A stretch of DNA of 64,000 nt from Alkalihalobacillus sp. TS-13 (GTDB lineage: Bacteria > Bacillota > Bacilli > Bacillales > Fictibacillaceae), in NCBI RefSeq assembly GCF_019720915.1, contig NZ_JAHKSI010000001.1, forward strand, positions 1,674,001 through 1,738,000, given 5' to 3'. The position numbers were made by a program, and so were the translations under genes. Positions within the stretch are counted from its first letter, which is position 1; every line of letters begins with the position of its first letter. This document shows positions 26,659-35,145 of the stretch, in pieces. Below the pieces are notes generated by a model that had not been told where the DNA came from, searched no databases, and was given only the letters and a program-made list of their open reading frames with translations.

Positions 26659-26850
26659 AACTAATATCACCTTCAGATGTATTTCCCACTTTAAATATTA
26701 TAGAGGATAAAGAGAAAAATCTCCATGTTTTTGGGGATATACCCATTCTTTTGTTGGATGGACACCAATCATTCATTTTTCGCATATCTTGTTTATCAGA
26801 ATAACCACTTTTCTGTAAAGTTATCGAGAGTAGGAGAAAGGAGCATCTTA

Positions 26851-27420
26851 ATGTACCGTATGCCTCCCGGATTTGGACCCTATGGGATTGGGCCCATGTC
26901 GCCATTCGGACAAATGATGCCATTCAGAGGGGGATTTCCCGCTGCACGATCAGCCGGGTTTTTGACTCGGTTTCTTTCACCCAATCCAGGCGGTGGACTC
27001 AATCTCGTAAGTATGGTTGAAAACGCACAAAAGGTAATGAAAATGGCTGATACTGTCAGACCATTCATACAGCAGTATGGTCCAATGGTGAAGAACATAC
27101 CATCTATGCTGGAGCTATTGAAAGAATACCAAAGTTATTCTTCCAATTCTGACTCAACAGAAGAAGAGAAAAAAGATAAAAAAGATGAAATGAAAAATGC
27201 CGATGACAAAAATAAAAAATCGTCCGCAAGTAAGAAAAAAACATCTACCACTACTGGTAAAAAGAAAGCCGCAAGCACTGGTAAAAAGAAAACGTCAGCA
27301 AATAGTGGAAAGAAAGCTCCGACGAAGCCACTTAAGAAAAAATCCATTCCGAATGTGAAGCATGTTAAACCAGCGCCTCAAGCACTTAAACGCGATTCGG
27401 TTCCAAAACTGTATATTTAG
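26851..27420 (+). CDS. yqfQ: VrrA/YqfQ family protein with Lys-rich tail
   Basis: Protein of 189 residues. The N-terminal 50 residues are rich in Gly, Pro, Met and Phe (MYRMPPGFGPYGIGPMSPFG). A conserved central helical part follows (LVSMVENAQKVMKMADTVRPF, then MLELLKEYQSY, about 55-100). The tail from about residue 110 is Lys/Ser/Thr repeats around the word GKKK (TTGKKKAAS, TGKKKTSA, SGKKAPT), like histone-H1-type tails. The ATG at 26851 is preceded by AGAAAGGAGC; a longer upstream frame has no site. Position next to ispH and cshB matches B. subtilis yqfQ. Function not established. Confidence 0.78.
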   Translation: MYRMPPGFGPYGIGPMSPFGQMMPFRGGFPAARSAGFLTRFLSPNPGGGLNLVSMVENAQKVMKMADTVRPFIQQYGPMVKNIPSMLELLKEYQSYSSNSDSTEEEKKDKKDEMKNADDKNKKSSASKKKTSTTTGKKKAASTGKKKTSANSGKKAPTKPLKKKSIPNVKHVKPAPQALKRDSVPKLYI

Positions 27421-27501
27421 ACGATATATATTTGTCAACGGTATCGGTCCTCCTTTATAATAAAGCGAGAAGTGCTTGTTATTAAAGGAGGACCTTTTCA
27501 T

Positions 27502-28449
27502 ATGAAGGTAATCAAAGTCTCACCTCGCGGATATTGTTATGGAGTTGTCGATGCAATGGTCATCGCCAGACAAGCTGCAAGTGACCCTGAAATACCTAGA
27601 CCAATCTATATCCTGGGTATGATTGTTCATAATAAACATGTCACCGATGCTTTTGAAGAAGAAGGCATTATTACTTTGGATGGTCATAACCGTCTTGAAA
27701 TACTGAAACAAGTAAATGAAGGGACAGTTATTTTCACAGCTCATGGTGTCTCACCTGAGGTCCGAAGAATTGCCCGTGAAAAAGGTCTTCATACAATAGA
27801 TGCGACTTGCCCGGATGTGACAGTCACCCACGATCTGATTAAAGAAAAGAAAGAAGAAGGCTATCATGTCGCTTATATCGGGAAAAAAGGGCATCCTGAA
27901 CCCGAAGGAGCTATGGGAATCGCACCTGATATCGTCCATTTGATTGAAAATGAAGACGATGTTGAAAATCTCGATATCAAAGCAGATAAAATTTTAATTA
28001 CGAATCAGACTACCATGAGTCAGTGGGATGTCCAACATCTTATTGAACAGATCCAGGAAAAATACCCACAAGCTGAAGTACATGAAGAAATCTGTAAGGC
28101 GACCCAGGTCCGTCAGGAAGCCGTTGCGGTTCAAGCAGTTGAAGCTGATCTGTTGCTTGTCGTCGGAGACCCGCGCAGTAACAACTCAAATCGCCTCGCC
28201 CAGGTTTCATGGGAAATTGCAGGCACTCCATCACACAGGATTGCAGATGTCACAGAAATTAAGCTCGAGTGGTTGGAAAACGTCGAAACTGTTGCTGTTA
28301 CAGCAGGAGCTTCTACACCGACGCCTATCACGAAAGAAGTCATCATGTTCCTTGATCAATATGATCCTGAGGATGAAACAACCTGGGAAAGAGAACGGAA
28401 AGTAAAATCCAGCAAAATCCTGCCGAAGGTCAAAGCTGCTAAGAAATAA
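27502..28449 (+). CDS. ispH: 4-hydroxy-3-methylbut-2-enyl diphosphate reductase IspH
   Basis: Last enzyme of the MEP pathway: the [4Fe-4S] enzyme reducing HMBPP to IPP and DMAPP; 315 residues. Cluster Cys are C12 (PRGYCYGV), one in [11 protein letters not shown] (near 97) and one in [13 protein letters not shown] (near 195). The substrate residues are in HGVSPE, GHPEPEG and [20 protein letters not shown] precedes the ATG at 27502; an ATG 30 bp upstream would lie before it. Faces nif3 convergently. Confidence 0.97.
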   Translation: MKVIKVSPRGYCYGVVDAMVIARQAASDPEIPRPIYILGMIVHNKHVTDAFEEEGIITLDGHNRLEILKQVNEGTVIFTAHGVSPEVRRIAREKGLHTIDATCPDVTVTHDLIKEKKEEGYHVAYIGKKGHPEPEGAMGIAPDIVHLIENEDDVENLDIKADKILITNQTTMSQWDVQHLIEQIQEKYPQAEVHEEICKATQVRQEAVAVQAVEADLLLVVGDPRSNNSNRLAQVSWEIAGTPSHRIADVTEIKLEWLENVETVAVTAGASTPTPITKEVIMFLDQYDPEDETTWERERKVKSSKILPKVKAAKK

Positions 28450-28460
28450 AGCTCACAGTG

Positions 28461-28491
28461 AAAAGACTGCCAGCGCTGGCAGTCTTTATTT
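28461..28491 (+). terminator. terminator of ispH
   Basis: AAAGACTGCCAG-CG-CTGGCAGTCTTT followed by ATTTCG on the plus strand, 12 bp after the stop. Confidence 0.88.
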
Positions 28492-28575
28492 CGTATGCAA
28501 TTATCCTTTAGTGAATGGTTTTAGATTTCGTAATTTTTAGACTTCCCCCTAAAATTTTACCTAAACCAATAAACC

Positions 28576-29700
28576 TTAGATAAACTTAAAAGGATCCGTG
28601 TGTTCTTTACATCTATAAATCTCTGTTTCAGAGCCCTTCTCTTGAATCCAACCTTCTAAGATTTCCGCTACACCATTAATCATCACTTGTTCGATATTGT
28701 GTCCGGGGTCGATGATCGCCATGCCTTCCATCCATGCATCGTGTGCATAATGATACTTGATGTCCCCTGTGATGAATACATCAGCACCTTTAAACATCGC
28801 CTTACTGATGAAGTCATTTCCTTCTCCACCGGAAACAGCAATTTTGTTCACTGGCTTTTGAAGATCGCCGACTACCCGGACACCGCCTAAATTGAATATT
28901 TCTTTAAGCTTTTCGGCAAGTTCTCCGACTGTCATGGGAACTTTCGGCTTTCCTATTCGCCCAATCCCGAGTGGTTCACCCTGGTTCTCAAGTGGAAGAA
29001 GGTCATATGCCACCTCTTCATATGGATGGGATTTTCGTAATGCTGCCAATACTTCCTTTTCAATACTTGCTGGATAGAGTGTCTCGATTTTAACCTCATC
29101 GACGAATTCCATTTTGCCTTGTTCACCGATATGTGGATTGGTTCCTTCGTGCGGTAAAAAGGTCCCCGTCCCTGTTGTATTAAATGTACAGTGGCTGTAG
29201 TTTCCGATAAAACCTGCTCCAGCCTTTCCTAATGCGTCTCTCACGTTAGCTACATTCGTCTCTGGCACAAACACCACTAGCTTTTTCAGCTTATCTTCCA
29301 GCGTCTCCACAAGTACCTCTGTATCTGTCATACCAATTGCATCCGCAAGCAAATCATTGACACCACCCTTTGCCACATCCAGGTTGGTATGAGCGGCATA
29401 AACGGTTATGTCATGCTTCATCAGCTTTTGGATCGTGCGCCCGTATGAAGTATCAAGATCGATCCTCTTTAATGGTTTGAAGATGAGCGGATGATGAGCA
29501 ATGATCAAATCAACATTTTCACGGATCGCTTCATCGATAACAGGTTCGATGACATCCAGCGTCACCATGATTTTTTTCACGCGTTTTTGCAAGGAACCGA
29601 CTTGAAGGCCGATCGGATCCCCTTCCACAGCCATCCACTTAGGTGCAAGCTGGTCAATCTGTTGTATGATCTCTTGAGCATGTGCATGTTGTTTACTCAC
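28576..29700 (-). CDS. yqfO: Nif3-like dinuclear metal centre protein YqfO
   Basis: Nif3/GTP cyclohydrolase I type 2 family, 374 residues. The family fold is split by an inserted PII-like domain (about 130-235), typical of Bacillus members. Metal-binding motifs are IIAHHPLIFKPLK (near 65), AHTNLDVAKGGVND (near 103), and at the C-terminus GDIKYHYAHDA and DPGHNIEQV. The GTG start overlaps the trmK stop by four bases (GTGA), with GGAGGCGAT upstream. Biochemical role unsettled. Confidence 0.9.
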   Translation of the reverse strand: MSKQHAHAQEIIQQIDQLAPKWMAVEGDPIGLQVGSLQKRVKKIMVTLDVIEPVIDEAIRENVDLIIAHHPLIFKPLKRIDLDTSYGRTIQKLMKHDITVYAAHTNLDVAKGGVNDLLADAIGMTDTEVLVETLEDKLKKLVVFVPETNVANVRDALGKAGAGFIGNYSHCTFNTTGTGTFLPHEGTNPHIGEQGKMEFVDEVKIETLYPASIEKEVLAALRKSHPYEEVAYDLLPLENQGEPLGIGRIGKPKVPMTVGELAEKLKEIFNLGGVRVVGDLQKPVNKIAVSGGEGNDFISKAMFKGADVFITGDIKYHYAHDAWMEGMAIIDPGHNIEQVMINGVAEILEGWIQEKGSETEIYRCKEHTDPFKFI

Positions 29701-30389
29701 TTTATCGCCTCCGTTACTGCATTGATTTTCTGTTTCAAAAGCTCTTTGCGTTCACAGATTTCTTGGGTAGGCAGAGCTTTTTCCAATTGAATAAGAATCC
29801 TCTCCCAGTTCTCTTTTTCCCGCTTCCACTTCTTTTCGAACGTACTATTGCACTCATTCATCAAAAATGGACCTAACAATCTTTCCGTATCATTGAAGGT
29901 ATTCTGTACGTTGGTCGGTTTTGCTACGAGGATTTCATAAATCTTTTCATCCTCTTCAAGAATCGATTCCCCAATCAGTTTCCAATTATTTTTTTCGAAC
30001 CAATCTCGTATGAAACGAGCCCCCATATTTGGTTGAAGAATAAGACGTTCTATGCCCTGAAGCCGTTCTTTTCCTCGTTCTAAAATGTTACTGATCAACT
30101 GGCCGCCCATACCAGCGATCACTACGGCTGAAACCTCATATGGGTCAATCACTTCTAAGCCGTCTCCCAGTCTTACCTCGATTTTATCCTCTAAGCCGAG
30201 TGCTTTCACTTGATTATAGGCTGAGCGGAATGGCCCTTCGTTCACTTCTCCTGCGATTGCTTTGCTGATAATCCCTTTTTGCACTGCAAAACAAGGCAGG
30301 AAGGCATGGTCAGAGCCGATATCAGCCAGGGTTGAACCCTTTGGTATATATGTCGTCACTTTTTCTAATCGGTTTGAAATGGTTATCAT
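29697..30389 (-). CDS. trmK: tRNA (adenine-N1-22) methyltransferase TrmK
   Basis: SAM-dependent methyltransferase of 230 residues that makes m1A22 in tRNA. The N-terminal Rossmann domain has ADIGSDHAFLPCFAVQKG (SAM motif I, near 22-40), VRLGDGLEVI, and VIAGMGGQLI (the family catalytic-site motif, near 92). The C-terminal third is a charged coiled coil (KKWKREKENWERILIQLEKA). It overlaps yqfO. Synteny: B. subtilis yqfN next to cccA. Confidence 0.93.
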   Translation of the reverse strand: MITISNRLEKVTTYIPKGSTLADIGSDHAFLPCFAVQKGIISKAIAGEVNEGPFRSAYNQVKALGLEDKIEVRLGDGLEVIDPYEVSAVVIAGMGGQLISNILERGKERLQGIERLILQPNMGARFIRDWFEKNNWKLIGESILEEDEKIYEILVAKPTNVQNTFNDTERLLGPFLMNECNSTFEKKWKREKENWERILIQLEKALPTQEICERKELLKQKINAVTEAIK

Positions 30390-30466
30390 AAATTTTCACC
30401 TATTCTATTGAAATACAGTCCTACTATAGCCTTTTTGTTCGTATCAATCAAATAGGATTAATAAAG

Positions 30467-30690
30467 GCTCTGTTAGGAAAGATTGTTGTTTTTCACAATT
30501 CCTTGTAATGGTGTGGAATATACTCGCTTTCCGCAGGCTTTAAGAAAGCGGAAGCGGCCTATTTAATCACGTAGGTCACGAAGACTGGCGAGGAGGCTCG
30601 AACCTGGTTCTGCGTAGGCTCACTCATAAGGATGTCTTACAGGTTTCTATTGAACACTGTATCAAATTATTAAATTTATAAGCAATAAAC
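30467..30690. repeat. interspersed repeat, mixed type
   Basis: Outer flank AGGCTCTGTTAGGAAAGATTGTTGTTTTTCA, then GGAATATACTCGCTTTCCGC. The middle carries modules of the other subfamily (AAAGCGGAAGCGGCC, TCACGTAGGTCACG, GGTTCTGCGTAGGCTCACTCATAAGG). It ends in AGGTTTCTATTG..ATCAAATTATT. It fills the gap between cccA and trmK. Confidence 0.7.
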
Positions 30691-30710
30691 TATTAGAAAA
30701 CAGCCTTAAT

Positions 30711-30762
30711 AAAAAAGGCGACCCTTCATGTTTGTACGCCAAACATTCAAATAGAGTCAACC
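30711..30762 (-). terminator. terminator of cccA
   Basis: Minus strand imperfect stem (GGTTGACTC..AATGTTTG / CAAACAT..GGGTCGCC) followed by TTTTTT, 25 bp after the cccA stop. Confidence 0.75.
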
Positions 30763-30787
30763 TTTACAGATGATCTTACTATTCTTT

Positions 30788-31153
30788 TTACTCTTCGCCT
30801 TCTCCGCCGCCCTCTTCGCCGCCATTTACCAGGAATTCAGCGACTGCTTTTGCTTCTTCAGCACTTAGAGACTGAGCAGGCATTTGGCCTTTACCATTCT
30901 GAATGATATCAACGATCTCTTCTGGTTTATACTTAGAACCGACATCTGTAAGAGCTGGTCCCATACCACCTTCAAGGTTTTGACCATGGCAGGATGTACA
31001 GGTTTGTTGTACAATTTGCTCTGGTTTCACTTCTTCTCCGCCGCCAGCTGCCTTTTCTTTTGCTTCGTTAACACCTACAGCAGATAAAACAATCATAATT
31101 GCAATGCCGAATACAGCAGTGATGGCGAATGGAATCAATGGATTTCTTTTCAT
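30788..31153 (-). CDS. cccA: membrane-anchored cytochrome c550 CccA
   Basis: Small c-type cytochrome of 121 residues. One N-terminal helix (about 7-27) anchors it. A Gly/Glu linker (AAGGGEEVKPEQ) leads to a haem domain with the attachment site CTSCH (near 52-56) and the axial Met in GQMPAQ (near 90). The tail is strikingly acidic and Gly-rich (NGGEEGGGEGEE), giving a low pI. AAAGGAGGAT precedes the ATG. In B. subtilis cccA follows sigA; here two acyl-CoA genes lie between them. Confidence 0.95.
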   Translation of the reverse strand: MKRNPLIPFAITAVFGIAIMIVLSAVGVNEAKEKAAGGGEEVKPEQIVQQTCTSCHGQNLEGGMGPALTDVGSKYKPEEIVDIIQNGKGQMPAQSLSAEEAKAVAEFLVNGGEEGGGEGEE

Positions 31154-31337
31154 CTCTTATCCTCCTTTTGATGCAGGTTGATACTGTTGTTAGTGTTTCC
31201 TACCTATGTAATAGTAAACAAGCCATTTACTATTTTACTTTAAAATTCATAGGAAGGAAAGCCTAAACTAGAGAGACGAAACATTTGTCATGATTTGGAC
31301 ACGTTTCCTCCGCCTATAACTGCTGATTGATGGTTGA

Positions 31338-32978
31338 TCACACCGTTTTTACAGATTTATCTTTTAATTCTTCTGCGATTTTTCGCAGTTTATATTTTTG
31401 TATTTTTCCAGAAGCGGTCATCGGATATTCATCTATGAAAAAGATATATTCAGGAATTTTATAGTGGGCGATTTTACCTTTACAATAAGAGCGGATGTCT
31501 TCTTCTGTTACACCCTCCCCTTCTTTCACTTGCACACATGCCGCAACCTTTTCTCCATACTTTTCATCCGGAACCCCGATCACTTGGACATCGATGATTG
31601 CTGGATTGGTATACAAAAACTCTTCGATTTCACGTGGATAGATGTTCTCTCCACCGCGGATGATCATATCTTTTAATCTTCCTGTGACCTTCACATAACC
31701 ATCCTCATCCATCGTAGCAAGGTCTCCTGTATGAAGCCATCCATCTGAATCAATGGCTTGTGCTGTTGCTTCAGGCATATTGTAATAACCTTTCATCACG
31801 AGATATCCTCTTGTACAGAGCTCTCCTTGATCACCAGTCGGAACTTCTTCTCCGGTTACGGGATCAACAATTTTGACTTCTACAATCGGATGTTTCTTAC
31901 CGACTGTTTCGACCCGTCTTTCAATTGGATCATCTGTCCGCGTTTGCGTGATGACAGGGGAAGATTCTGTTTGACCATAAGCGATCGTGATTTCATCCAT
32001 TCCCATCAGATTGATGACTTTCTTCATGACCTCGATTGGACATGGAGAACCTGCCATGATTCCAGTTCTTAGGGTTGAAAGATCATAATCATCAAAACTA
32101 TCAAGATTCAATTCTGCTATGAACATTGTTGGTACTCCGTGTAACCCTGTGCATTTTTCTTTTTCAACAGTCTGTAAAACAAGTTCAGGGTCAAATTGTA
32201 CAACAGGAACCATAGTGGCACCAACGGATACACAGGCAAGGACTCCGAGTACACAGCCAAAACAATGGAAAAACGGCACCGGGATACATAGTCTGTCCTT
32301 TTCCGATAGTTTCATTGCGTTTGCTACCTGGTGGCCGTTATTGACGATATTATGGTGGGTTAACATGACACCCTTCGGAAAACCTGTAGTACCGCTTGTA
32401 TACTGCATATTGATGACATCATGCGGTTCTAGTTCACTTTCACGCTTCGTCAATTCTTCATCCGAAGTCGAAGCAGCCATTTTCAAAAAGCTTTTCCAGG
32501 AAAGCAATCCGTCTGTTTCTTGCTCTTCCATGTAAATAAGTTGTTTTAGCTTAGGGAGATCATTGGATTTTACCCTTCCGTTATTACCGGTCGTACCGAC
32601 AATTGATTGCACAATTTCAACGTAAGATGTGTCTCGGAACTTGTCCATCATGAATAGGGTGGTCGTATCCGATTGTTTCAACAAATATTCTAATTCACTC
32701 TTTTGGTAATTGGTATTGACTGTAACAAGTACAGCCCCCATCCGTGCTGAGCCGAATTGAAGCAATAACCACTCGAAACGGTTCGTCGACCATGCAGCAA
32801 TATGATCTCCTTTATTGACCCCTAATGCCATCAAGGCTTTCGCAACTTGTCCAGTCAATTCATAGAATTCTTCATATGTATGTCGGATGCCCTCTTTACT
32901 GTATACCACCGCATCATGTCCTGGTAACCGCTCAGCTTTTTCTTTCAATAATCGACCAATCGTTTGATTCAAATACAT
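31338..32978 (-). CDS. acyl-CoA synthetase (AMP-forming), YngI-like
   Basis: Fatty acid-CoA ligase of the ANL superfamily, 546 residues. Core motifs are MQYTSGTTGFPKGVMLTHHN (A3, P-loop near 190), YGQTESSP (A5, near 337), GWLHTGDLATMDEDGY (A7, near 417), GRLKDMIIRGGENIYPREIE (A8, near 437) and the catalytic Lys in TASGKIQKYKLR (A10, near 527). It acts on medium-chain or branched acids in related enzymes; the substrate is not certain. It pairs with the acyl-CoA dehydrogenase upstream, from which it is parted by a 500-bp repeat. AGGTGCTGGG precedes the ATG. Confidence 0.88.
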   Translation of the reverse strand: MYLNQTIGRLLKEKAERLPGHDAVVYSKEGIRHTYEEFYELTGQVAKALMALGVNKGDHIAAWSTNRFEWLLLQFGSARMGAVLVTVNTNYQKSELEYLLKQSDTTTLFMMDKFRDTSYVEIVQSIVGTTGNNGRVKSNDLPKLKQLIYMEEQETDGLLSWKSFLKMAASTSDEELTKRESELEPHDVINMQYTSGTTGFPKGVMLTHHNIVNNGHQVANAMKLSEKDRLCIPVPFFHCFGCVLGVLACVSVGATMVPVVQFDPELVLQTVEKEKCTGLHGVPTMFIAELNLDSFDDYDLSTLRTGIMAGSPCPIEVMKKVINLMGMDEITIAYGQTESSPVITQTRTDDPIERRVETVGKKHPIVEVKIVDPVTGEEVPTGDQGELCTRGYLVMKGYYNMPEATAQAIDSDGWLHTGDLATMDEDGYVKVTGRLKDMIIRGGENIYPREIEEFLYTNPAIIDVQVIGVPDEKYGEKVAACVQVKEGEGVTEEDIRSYCKGKIAHYKIPEYIFFIDEYPMTASGKIQKYKLRKIAEELKDKSVKTV

Positions 32979-33059
32979 CCCAGCACCTCCATGTTTTTTA
33001 GAATAATCATAATTATCAGACTTTTATTGATGAAAGTAAGGTGGTCCCTTAATATAAAA

Positions 33060-33603
33060 AGGCTCTGCTATTTTCTTACTTGTTGATTTCTACGGAACTC
33101 TCCCTTACCGCGGGCAAACGAAAAGCGGGAGCGACCCGGTTAGGCACCTAGGTCACTGGAAAACTGACGAGGAGGCTCGAACCAAACAAAGACTTGGTTC
33201 TGCGTGGGCTAACTCATAAGGATGTCAATCAATGTGTTGCCGCCGCAGGAGGTTTGACGTGCTCCAAGTGGCTGGTCGCTGAACTAGACATCACTTCCCT
33301 GTATTAACCCACTGCCGCAAGCCTCCTCACTTGCACAGGATCTCAACACAAAAATGAAATCATTTTCGTGTCTACGATGAAAATTCTTAGAAGCGTTCCT
33401 TCTGCTGACTTCGACGTTCACCACAGGACGTACTTGTACAGGATGTACTGACTTCGACGTTCACCATAGGACGTAGTGGTATTTAGTCGAGTTCATTATT
33501 ATAGTCGAAGATCCTTTTAAAGACTGTGGGGTCTTACCTGACTCGTTTTTCCGCAGAAGTGTCACGAATTTCGCATAAAACTTTCAACATTAGAATCAAA
33601 CAA
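33060..33603. repeat. long composite interspersed repeat
   Basis: The largest copy. It starts GGCTCTGC..GTTGATTTCTACGGAACTCTCCC and contains the CACCTAGGTCACTGGAAAAC, AAAGACTTGGTTCTGCG and GTGGCTGGTCGCTGAAC modules. Nested in it are a CTTCGACGTTCACCA..GTCGAG module (two partial copies, about 33416-33520) and the reverse of the GCAGACACGAAAATGATTTC module. It ends GAAGTGTCACGAATTTCGC..AATCAAACAAAGCC. It separates the acyl-CoA dehydrogenase gene from the ligase gene. Confidence 0.8.
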
Positions 33604-33604
33604 A

Positions 33605-33640
33605 GCCTTTGAAGATCATAAAAAGCATGATCTTCAAAGG
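33605..33640 (-). terminator. terminator of the acyl-CoA dehydrogenase gene
   Basis: CCTTTGAAGATCAT-AAAAAGC-ATGATCTTCAAAGG, a perfect 14-bp stem, followed on the minus strand by CTTTGTTTG. The T tract is weak, so some read-through is possible. Confidence 0.7.
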
Positions 33641-33667
33641 GTCAGCCTAAAATAATTTGAGCAGTAA

Positions 33668-34807
33668 TCAACAGCCTAATTCTCTGGCTATGACCATACG
33701 TTGAACCTCAGAAGTACCTTCTCCGATTTCAAGAAGTCTTCCATCGCGATAAAATCTTTCAACATGATAATCTTTCATGTATCCGTAACCGCCGTGGATC
33801 TGGATTGCCTGGGTACATACTTCCATACAGATCTCAGATGCATAAAGCTTTGCCATTGAAGCTTCTTTCGCAAATTTACGGCCCTGATCTTTCAACCATG
33901 CAGCTTTATAGACCATCGTCCTTGCCAATTCAATCTTCATCGCCATATCAGCAAGCTTGAATTGGGTAGCCTGGAATTTTGACAGTGTCTTACCGAATTG
34001 CTTTCTTTCTTGAGCATAAGCAAGTGCTTTTTCATAAGCAGCTTGGGCTATTCCCACTCCCATAGCACCAATTCCGATTCTTCCGCCATCAAGTGTCATC
34101 AGGAATTGTCTGAATCCGCTTCCTCTCTGTCCTAGCATGTTCTCTTCAGGTACACTGATATCTTCCATGATCAATTCTGTTGTATTAGAAGAATTCAAAC
34201 CTAACTTTTCATAATTATCAATGACTTTGAAACCAGGTGATTCAGTGCTTGCGATGAATGCGGTAATTTCCTTTTCCCCGTCCTTGCGATCAGTTACTGC
34301 TGTCAATGCTAAATTTTTCGCATAGCTTGCATTTGTGATGAAGCATTTGCTTCCGTTGATAACCCACTCGTCTCCTTCTTGAACAGCAGTCGTTTCAGTT
34401 CCGCCCGCATCTGAACCAGCGTTCGGTTCTGTGAGACCAAAAGCACCAAGGGATTCTCCAGTACATATTGGGGTGAGGTATTTCTTTTTCTGTTCTTCAG
34501 TACCGAACATGTGTAATGGCGCGCCACCTAATGAAATATGCGCAGAATATGTAATCCCTGCCGAGCCGCATGCCCTGCTCAATTCTTCGACTACAATAGC
34601 GAAACTAACAGTATCAGCGCCACCACCGCCATATTCTTCAGGGAATGGAAGACCCATCATACCTAAGTCTCCTAGTTTTTTAAAGATCTCAACAGGGAAT
34701 CTTTTCTCCTTATCACGCTGCTCTGCTCCAGGTGCAACTTCCTCCTCAGCAAATTCCCTGATCATTTTGAAAATCATTTTCTGTTCATCTGTTAAATCGA
34801 AGTTCAT
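33668..34807 (-). CDS. acyl-CoA dehydrogenase (YngJ/isovaleryl-CoA-dehydrogenase-like)
   Basis: FAD-dependent acyl-CoA dehydrogenase of 379 residues. Features are FGLTEPNAGSDAGGTETTA (FAD/substrate loop, near 123), WVINGSKCFITNASYA (near 150), the FAD-binding RKQFGKTLSKFQ (near 268), HGGYGYMKDYHVERFYRD (near 340) and the catalytic Glu region IGEGTSEVQRMVIARELG at the C-terminus. The ligase partner suggests branched-chain (leucine-type) acyl-CoA breakdown, like B. subtilis yngI-yngJ; that is inference. A perfect cre site covers its promoter. Confidence 0.92.
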   Translation of the reverse strand: MNFDLTDEQKMIFKMIREFAEEEVAPGAEQRDKEKRFPVEIFKKLGDLGMMGLPFPEEYGGGGADTVSFAIVVEELSRACGSAGITYSAHISLGGAPLHMFGTEEQKKKYLTPICTGESLGAFGLTEPNAGSDAGGTETTAVQEGDEWVINGSKCFITNASYAKNLALTAVTDRKDGEKEITAFIASTESPGFKVIDNYEKLGLNSSNTTELIMEDISVPEENMLGQRGSGFRQFLMTLDGGRIGIGAMGVGIAQAAYEKALAYAQERKQFGKTLSKFQATQFKLADMAMKIELARTMVYKAAWLKDQGRKFAKEASMAKLYASEICMEVCTQAIQIHGGYGYMKDYHVERFYRDGRLLEIGEGTSEVQRMVIARELGC

Positions 34808-34842
34808 TTACTCCACTCCTGACTGTTTCGATTGTATTCTCT

Positions 34843-34890
34843 TTGTATACGCTTACATCAATTATACGTTTAAATACAGTAATTTTTCAA
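34843..34890 (-). promoter_or_regulatory. promoter with perfect CcpA cre site
   Basis: Minus strand: ATGTAAGCGTATACAA (34858-34843) fits the cre consensus WTGNAANCGNWWNCAW at every fixed position. Just upstream are -10 TATAAT (34866-34861) and -35 TTGAAA (34890-34885), 18-bp spacer. The cre covers the likely transcription start, which predicts glucose repression of the acyl-CoA dehydrogenase gene. Confidence 0.88.
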
Positions 34891-35017
34891 CAGTTAAAAA
34901 AAGTCCGAAAATAGTGTAAAATAGAACACGTATATACCAAAAATTTCCGAACAAGGTTTGCAAATGAAGTTGAAAATCAGTAAAATAAAGGACAAAGAAA
35001 AGATAATTGTTTTTTAT

Positions 35018-35065
35018 AACGAAATTCACTCCTTCCCTAGACCAACTACAGGAGTTTCAGGGGAT
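35018..35065. repeat. remnant of the interspersed repeat
   Basis: ACGAAATTCACTCCTTCCC and, further on, ACAGGAGTTTCAGGGGATATC, a short decayed copy between the sigA terminator and the cre promoter. Confidence 0.45.
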
Positions 35066-35092
35066 ATCACTTAAAGATAACAAAGAAACCAA

Positions 35093-35130
35093 TAAAAAAC
35101 GAACCATCTCATTTGTGAGATGATCCGTTC
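35093..35130 (-). terminator. terminator of the sigA operon
   Basis: Minus strand AACGGATCATCTCA-CAAA-TGAGATGGTTCGTT followed by TTTTATTGG, 16 bp after the sigA stop. Confidence 0.92.
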
Positions 35131-35145
35131 ATCATTATCGGAGTC

